From: Methanobacteriota archaeon
GTDB taxonomy: Archaea; Thermoplasmatota; Poseidoniia; Poseidoniales; Poseidoniaceae
NCBI GenBank assembly: GCA_002719475.1
Contig: PBHQ01000013.1
Coordinates: 28,633 to 33,643 of the forward strand
DNA: 5,011 nucleotides
Direction: 5' to 3'
Made by a program: the position numbers and the translations under genes. The notes under the pieces are model-generated. The model was given only the letters and a program-made list of their open reading frames with translations. It was not told the origin of the DNA and did not search any database. Shown one piece after another: positions 1 to 5,011 of this stretch (its first letter is position 1; each line of letters begins with the position of its first letter).

Positions 1-224
1 AGATGATACTGGTGGCCATTGGCTGGATTATCGTAAGTTCCCAAGATTGAGGGTAAATGAGATTCATTGCTGGAATTATCTCCTGAATCTCTAGCAGAAG
101 CACTAGATACAGTTGTTATAGAAGGGCTAACTAAACTATTGGAGACTGCAGTTATTGGGCCAAGAAGCATCAATAAAATCAATCCAATAGATAGGAATCC
201 GACATCGCGATGGATGGACTTCAT
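1..224 (-). CDS. N-terminus of a secreted/surface protein with signal peptide, possibly lectin-like (C-terminus off window)
   Basis: This is an open frame running off the left edge, in the same direction as lhr and downstream of it. From the ATG at 222-224 it starts MKSIHRDVGF, a short basic n-region. A hydrophobic core follows (FLSIGLILLMLLGPI, about residues 10-24), then a plausible signal-peptidase site near ITA/VSNS. The next 30 or so residues are rich in Ser, Thr and Asn and carry two N-glycosylation sequons (NSS, NES), typical of a surface-exposed linker. The last visible residues, GTYDNPANGHQYHL (the L is inferred from a two-base partial codon), resemble the entry to C-type-lectin-like domains in marine microbial proteins; this is a weak inference from one motif. 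The frame extends in-frame to an earlier ATG at 285-287, adding 21 residues (MQKFMGPFMHNII...), and further to the lhr stop. I prefer the 224 start because it gives a standard signal peptide. No Shine-Dalgarno is seen before either ATG. The product may be exported and cleaved, or stay membrane-anchored. Function unknown. Confidence 0.72.
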   Translation of the reverse strand, partial: MKSIHRDVGFLSIGLILLMLLGPITAVSNSLVSPSITTVSSASARDSGDNSSNESHLPSILGTYDNPANGHQYH

Positions 225-317
225 GTTCTTGGCTGAAAGCGCTTGTGGAATAATGTTGTGCATAAACGGACCCATGAATTTCTGCATATGAATGAGGAGT
301 TTGAATTCTTTTACAAT
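225..317 (-). other. Gap between lhr and the downstream secreted-protein gene
   Basis: This is 93 bases if the downstream gene starts at 224, or 30 bases if it starts at 287. There is no hairpin followed by a T-run and no long T tract after the lhr stop on the coding strand, so no terminator can be called. There is no clear Shine-Dalgarno. Two weak A/T-rich stretches lie about 26-28 bases upstream of the candidate start codons: ATTGTAAAA at 309-317 for the 287 start, and ACATTATT at 249-256 for the 224 start. Either could be a poor archaeal TATA box for a leaderless transcript, but neither matches the consensus well. The genes could equally be co-transcribed. Confidence 0.4.
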
Positions 318-3300
318 CTAGCGAACTTTCTTCCCACCGATACGTAGTTTGGTCTTGAGTGGCATTTGGTGTTCCCAAGCAAACTCCTTGACTATACGCC
401 ATCCGCTTTCTTCACCGACGAAATCGGTGACCTCGATTACCTTCTCCCTGGTGTTTGCCTTGAAAGCCGCAACTGCCTCTGCATTGCGGAATACCAAATA
501 GGCTGATCCGAATCCAAACCTTTGCCTTAGAATATCAGAAAAATAAGGAGAGAGGTTATCTGAAGGAGGCAATACGAAATCCCTTATTGGCGGTATTCCA
601 TCAGCCTCTTCCAACAACTCTTTGCGGCCCCAACAAACTTCGTGCAAATCATGAATAAGGAATCCCTTGATTAATGTGCCATCCTGTTCAAATTCCTGCA
701 ATACGGATTTCAACTCTTCAGGTTTGAACGGAGTTCCAGATAATCTTTGGAATTGCTTTAATGTCAATACAGGATAATCCTTCACTATCTTACGGAGATA
801 CTCCTTACGCAAAATTGCACGGTCGCTGTTACTTATTGGATTTACAGTCTTGAATCCAGAACGATAATCTTGGACTAAATGTCCTGATCTAAGTAGAGGT
901 TGAATCAACTTGCGGAAGGCTGCGCGCTTCATCGCTGCCCTCTCCATGAATAATGAAGGGTCTGAGTTGTTGTCAAAGAATTCCAACACATCCCACAAAT
1001 CTTCATCTGGCTCAAGACCACGAATTGTAACTAATTCCCTGAAATGATCTAATGGTGCCCATACTTGATGACCTCTGAGATTAATTCCCATATGCAATTG
1101 CTTTGCTGTAGCCATACTCTTTAGGTCAACGCGATATAATTCGCTACGTCCCCGTAAAGCAAAATCATCTCGAACCTCATATACAGTTCCCAATGCTTGA
1201 GTCTCATTCTCTAGTCTTGATGATTGATGTAAGTGGTGTTTGAAGAAAAGTGCCCGCTCAGCCAATTCACGCGGCTTGGGATCAATTATTCCTCCGCGAA
1301 TCAACCTTTCTCCTGCCTTCTTGAATCCGATTGATTCCAACGCACCGTAGGTAGTTTCGTCGAGTTCGCTAATCGCTTCGCCATTGAAGGCTGACATAAT
1401 CGCTACATCGATTAGTTGATCTCCCCAATTATCTAGCAATTTTTCAAAGGCCTCACAGAATTCATCAAGATAGGCATAGGGGATATGAAGGTCCTTTATC
1501 TCAAGGTAATCATTGACTCTATACATCAAGATCTTTCCAATCGGATCAACGCCTTTGAAGACTGGTAAATACCAACCTGTCTTCAATTTAGAGCGAACTT
1601 CCCATATGAATCGGGAACAATATGGATCAGATTGTGTAAGTATTCTTACGGTTCTATCTTCTCTGCTTGGAACACGTAAATTATGGGACTCTTCAGGAAT
1701 GCAATAGAAATCTGTGGCCTCAGGTTGTAGAGCAACAACACGAACGATTTTTCCTTCAGTCTCTAGGTTACGGAGAGCTAGGGCTAATAGTTCTATAGAG
1801 TGAGATACATAATATCGTAAAGTATGAGATTTTACTGGACCAATTCTTCTGACAAGATCAAGCAATGCCTCTTCGAACTCCATCGGCTTCTCAACCACTC
1901 TTCGATAGTAGGTCATTCGGCGACGACGACCTTCTCTCTCCTCGAATTGTTTGACCACCACTAATTGTCGCTCAAGATTGGCTAGACTATTCTTGAGGTC
2001 TCTTTGGAGGGCACGGTGTTCATCTCCTTTGGGATAATCACGAAGTATTTCTTGCCTAGTTATCAATTCACCATGATGAATCTTTGAAAGTAATTCTCTG
2101 TCGAGAGCGTTGAGCCAAGGTTCTGGCCTAAGGCCGAGTAACATTGGCAGATTTGCAATTGTTGTATAGCCCACTCTGTTATGCAACAATCGACCCATTA
2201 CGACATCTGAATCCAATTGCAAATCCTTCCAATCAGCAAAACTGAAATCCTCTACTCTATAGAGTAATTCTTGCTGTTTCTGGAACAGAACGTGGTCATC
2301 GAAAGCATCGAACAAATCTTTGTGCTTAATGAATGATTTTTGGAGTACCAAATTCTGCAGAGAACGATATTCAATAACGTCCTCTTCACCACCAGTAATT
2401 CGGTGTTCATCGACTTTGAGAATGTATTCTGCATCTTCTGTTTGACGGAAAAATCCTACCGAAATCACATTGCGGATTTCCAATTCATGGAGAATCGTTT
2501 CAATCTGAGTTTCAGGGAATGGTAACCTTGTGGTAATCGCGCTGGTAACTTGAGGTCCTTCGCTTCCTAACATCTCGATTATCTTGACACGTAGTGCCTC
2601 ATGGGCATCTCCGATTGGTTGGTCTCTCCATTCTAGGACCTTCGTTCCATCAAATTTACTCGCTACTTTGAATTCCAAACCACCAGCATATAGGTCTCTG
2701 AGATCATCAATTTCTCGACCTCCATTACTTGCTAGAACTCCTAATGTTCCATGAATCTCCGACATATATTCGCTGAACCATTTGCCATCTATGTCGCTGT
2801 TTCCAGTTCCTTCGACCTTTGTTATCTTGCCATTCTTTGCTAACTCAATAACCCATTCTCTGATTACATCGATATCAATGTCCTTTAGTTTCTCTTTGTA
2901 AAGAGGATTAGACAAATCCTTGGATAGGCCTCCACCATGTTCCATTAGATGTAAGAGACTGGCTGGATCATTAGGAACTGGGACCTTATCGAGATAATAC
3001 GAGTCCAATTGTTCCTTGGTTAGTTCAGTTGCAAGCGCCCTACGGCCTAATAGACGCATCAATATCTTCGGATCCATATCGTTGATCAGATAGGCCCTTG
3101 TGCGCATTGAAAGAAGGTCCTCAAACGAAGACATGAATAGACTCATTCCAATCTTTGAAGGAAGGCTTACCTTAGTGTGAACCAACCTTACATCTTCATC
3201 CTTCGATCGTTCCAAGAATCCCTCTAAACCTTTGATATCAATATCTTGCCAAAAAATTTCGTTCTTGGCCTCTCGAATCAACAAACTATCTTCCATGGTC

Positions 3301-5011
3301 CGATGCTTGGTCAAAAGAGCCTCAGCCTTTTGTTGGAATTGTTGCGGACTCACTTCGTCAGCCCCGATTCTACGTGGAATAATCATAGAACGTCCTGCGA
3401 CCTCTCGGAAACGCTTTGCGAATAGTTGAGTGGTAATCACGTACCTCTCGATGGTTTCCATATGGCTTTGAGTCTGGAATAAGTCGTACATATCTCCAGG
3501 ATCTACCTCATTACTGGTCTTGAATAGAATTCCATTTTCGTCGAAAGATAACTCGATAACATGTATTTCTTGAGACTGTGCCAAACCAGCCATGAAATAT
3601 CCTAGAGCTTGATTGAATGCCCTACCGCGACAAGTGGTGATTAGATATGTGGGGACGCCTCCAATTATTTGTTCAACCAATAAACGGTTTGGTTCAGGGA
3701 CTTGGAAAGTATCGATAATGTGCTCCCTGAGATATCTTGCAATGGCTGTAGAAACCTGTTCAGACAATCCGTAAACCTTGGTCAAGACCTCCTTTGGATC
3801 ATCATCCTTGCGTAGACAAACTATGCAATTGTGAATCAAATCAAGAAGATGTGAAGATAACTCCTTCGAACGTGAACGAGATTCTCCCGACCATGAAGGG
3901 ATTGTAGGTCTGTGTCCTGTAACAGGATTCACGTTAACCCTACTGCCCTGAATCGAGTTTACTCTGTAGGTCGAACCCCCCAATAGAATGACATCGGAAG
4001 TTCGTAGATTTGCAACGAAAGATGCGGATAGTTGACCTAGAATACTCCCATCTTGATTGAATACCAAATAGTTGTTATCAGGGGCGATTGTACCGACATT
4101 AGTATAGTAAATCATTCTGGAATATCCTCTCTTTCCATACAGATTCTCTTCCCAATCCACCCATATCCTACGCTCCTCTTCAAGCATATCAAGAACTTCG
4201 ATGTAATCATCATAATCTAGCGTTCTATAGGACCAAGTAGACTTGATTACTTCAAAAATCTCGTCGATATCTCTGTCCTCAATAATTACCTGCCCGATGA
4301 CGAACTGTGCTAGAACATCAAGACAATTCTGGGGGAAGGTCAATTCATCCATATCGCCTATCTGAATTGCGGCTTGCAGGGCAGCTAGTTCAATTAGGTC
4401 ATCCACGCTTTGTGGAAGGAATCTAGCGCGCGGTATACCGCCTACATGGTGACCTGCTCTTCCAATCCTCTGCAAAGCCGTAGAAATGTCTCCAGGGGAG
4501 CCAATCTGCACCACCATGTCAACACTACCAATATCTATACCCATCTCAAGTGAACTAGAAGTTACTACTGCTCTCAACTCTCCATTCTTGAGTTGATTTT
4601 CTACACCCAACCTGATCTTCTTATCCATCGAACCATGGTGTCCAGCAACCAAATCAGCTAATCCCAAGACTTTCAATCTCTGAACCAATTCCTCAGTCAT
4701 CTTTCTAGTATTAGCGAAGACCAAAGTAGTGTTATGCGCTTCAATTAAATCCTTGATCATCTCAACATTGCGGTCGAGAATATCCTTTAGTGGTAAATCA
4801 CTGAATCTATTGGAACACAATACAATATCAAGATCCAGTTCTCTCGCTCCAGAAACTTTGGCAATACACACGCCTACTTCGCCACCTCGTGATTCATCAT
4901 CATCTGATGCGACTAGATATTCCGCTACTGTTTCCAAAGGTTCCATAGTAGCAGAAATACCGATTCTTTGAACCGGATTCATCAAGATGGTATCCAAATG
5001 TGAAATTGTCA
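318..5011 (-). CDS. lhr: Large Lhr-family ATP-dependent DNA helicase with long C-terminal extension (N-terminus off window)
   Basis: The frame is open to the right edge: codons upstream of the TTG at 4997 read T-I-S-H, with no stop, so TTG is not the real start. Residues are counted from that TTG. Seen: motif III GISAT (13-17), the end of RecA1; motif IV TLVFANTR (91-98); HHGSMDKKIRL (120-130); motif V SSLEMGIDIG (148-157) and VVQIGSP (162-168); motif VI QRIGRAGHH (176-184). These are diagnostic of Lhr. Next come a winged helix (about 210-290), the Lhr beta-barrel with YYTNVGTI (297-304) and IPSWSGE (366-372), and domain 4 with RFREVAGRSMIIPRR (529-543). Residues about 640-1559 are an extension of winged-helix modules and two AlkZ-like barrels (near 1118-1172 and 1474-1528). 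It ends basic (KTKLRIGGKKVR) at a TAG stop. Known of the family: Lhr is a 3'-5' ssDNA-dependent ATPase that unwinds DNA and RNA:DNA duplexes in repair, and the E. coli CTD has uracil-DNA glycosylase activity. Helicase activity here is inferred, because motifs I and II are not visible. No frameshift is seen. Confidence 0.95.
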   Translation of the reverse strand, partial: TISHLDTILMNPVQRIGISATMEPLETVAEYLVASDDDESRGGEVGVCIAKVSGARELDLDIVLCSNRFSDLPLKDILDRNVEMIKDLIEAHNTTLVFANTRKMTEELVQRLKVLGLADLVAGHHGSMDKKIRLGVENQLKNGELRAVVTSSSLEMGIDIGSVDMVVQIGSPGDISTALQRIGRAGHHVGGIPRARFLPQSVDDLIELAALQAAIQIGDMDELTFPQNCLDVLAQFVIGQVIIEDRDIDEIFEVIKSTWSYRTLDYDDYIEVLDMLEEERRIWVDWEENLYGKRGYSRMIYYTNVGTIAPDNNYLVFNQDGSILGQLSASFVANLRTSDVILLGGSTYRVNSIQGSRVNVNPVTGHRPTIPSWSGESRSRSKELSSHLLDLIHNCIVCLRKDDDPKEVLTKVYGLSEQVSTAIARYLREHIIDTFQVPEPNRLLVEQIIGGVPTYLITTCRGRAFNQALGYFMAGLAQSQEIHVIELSFDENGILFKTSNEVDPGDMYDLFQTQSHMETIERYVITTQLFAKRFREVAGRSMIIPRRIGADEVSPQQFQQKAEALLTKHRTMEDSLLIREAKNEIFWQDIDIKGLEGFLERSKDEDVRLVHTKVSLPSKIGMSLFMSSFEDLLSMRTRAYLINDMDPKILMRLLGRRALATELTKEQLDSYYLDKVPVPNDPASLLHLMEHGGGLSKDLSNPLYKEKLKDIDIDVIREWVIELAKNGKITKVEGTGNSDIDGKWFSEYMSEIHGTLGVLASNGGREIDDLRDLYAGGLEFKVASKFDGTKVLEWRDQPIGDAHEALRVKIIEMLGSEGPQVTSAITTRLPFPETQIETILHELEIRNVISVGFFRQTEDAEYILKVDEHRITGGEEDVIEYRSLQNLVLQKSFIKHKDLFDAFDDHVLFQKQQELLYRVEDFSFADWKDLQLDSDVVMGRLLHNRVGYTTIANLPMLLGLRPEPWLNALDRELLSKIHHGELITRQEILRDYPKGDEHRALQRDLKNSLANLERQLVVVKQFEEREGRRRRMTYYRRVVEKPMEFEEALLDLVRRIGPVKSHTLRYYVSHSIELLALALRNLETEGKIVRVVALQPEATDFYCIPEESHNLRVPSREDRTVRILTQSDPYCSRFIWEVRSKLKTGWYLPVFKGVDPIGKILMYRVNDYLEIKDLHIPYAYLDEFCEAFEKLLDNWGDQLIDVAIMSAFNGEAISELDETTYGALESIGFKKAGERLIRGGIIDPKPRELAERALFFKHHLHQSSRLENETQALGTVYEVRDDFALRGRSELYRVDLKSMATAKQLHMGINLRGHQVWAPLDHFRELVTIRGLEPDEDLWDVLEFFDNNSDPSLFMERAAMKRAAFRKLIQPLLRSGHLVQDYRSGFKTVNPISNSDRAILRKEYLRKIVKDYPVLTLKQFQRLSGTPFKPEELKSVLQEFEQDGTLIKGFLIHDLHEVCWGRKELLEEADGIPPIRDFVLPPSDNLSPYFSDILRQRFGFGSAYLVFRNAEAVAAFKANTREKVIEVTDFVGEESGWRIVKEFAWEHQMPLKTKLRIGGKKVR

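Noticed and set aside
67..291. Plus-strand 74-residue frame
   Set aside because: It lies exactly antisense to the signal-peptide-coding frame on the minus strand, has no ribosome binding site and shows no recognisable protein pattern.
288..317. Intrinsic terminator after lhr
   Set aside because: No stem-loop and no T-run on the coding strand after the TAG stop.
136..402. Minus-strand 88-residue frame
   Set aside because: It overlaps the lhr C-terminus and the start of the secreted protein in another frame; composition (His, Tyr, Cys, Ser) looks like out-of-frame translation.
1513..3429. Short antisense or alternate-frame ORFs inside lhr (near 1513-1707, 2252-2434, 2340-2525, 3232-3429)
   Set aside because: All are nested in the long coherent lhr frame, lack start signals and have no protein-like features.
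4729..4971. Plus-strand 80-residue, Ser-rich frame opposite the RecA2 region
   Set aside because: The opposite strand encodes conserved Lhr sequence (motif IV region), so this is a shadow; the Ser richness comes from antisense of Asp/Glu/Arg codons.
4995..4997. TTG as the start codon of the helicase
   Set aside because: The frame is open to the window edge and the preceding codons (T-I-S-H) continue naturally into the Lhr segment before motif III. A start here would remove the ATP-binding motifs.

Overview
The window holds two genes, both on the minus strand, and both run off an edge. Reading in the direction of transcription (right to left), about 94% of the window is one very long open frame. 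It encodes a large Lhr-family (long helicase related) superfamily 2 DNA helicase whose N-terminus, with the Walker A and DEAH motifs, lies beyond base 5011. After its TAG stop (318-320) there is a short gap, then the start of a second gene encoding a secreted or membrane-anchored surface protein. That gene reads off the left edge, so it has no stop here and is easy to miss in a simple ORF scan.

The Lhr protein shows 1,559 residues from a TTG codon at 4997, plus a few more up to the edge. It has the Lhr core (end of RecA1, RecA2, winged helix, beta-barrel, and the alpha-rich domain 4). This is followed by roughly 900 residues of extra C-terminal sequence made of winged-helix modules and AlkZ-like beta-barrels. 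With the missing N-terminus it should be around 1,700-1,780 residues, larger than E. coli Lhr (1,538) and about twice the usual archaeal aLhr1/aLhr2. By eye, the C-terminal part contains two copies of a winged-helix plus beta-barrel unit about 356 residues apart.

The second gene begins with a clear hydrophobic signal segment. It continues into a Ser/Thr/Asn-rich linker with two N-glycosylation sequons and a short 'NPANGH-Y' motif that resembles the start of C-type-lectin-like domains in marine microbes. Nothing ties its function to Lhr.

Organism: GC looks moderate to low (roughly 40-45% by eye), starts lack evident Shine-Dalgarno sequences, and the surface protein looks archaeal in style. 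A marine planktonic archaeon, for example Poseidoniales/Marine Group II or a related Thermoplasmatota lineage, is a reasonable guess. It is an inference from style, and a bacterium cannot be excluded. I see no mobile element, CRISPR, RNA gene or obviously new multi-gene system.
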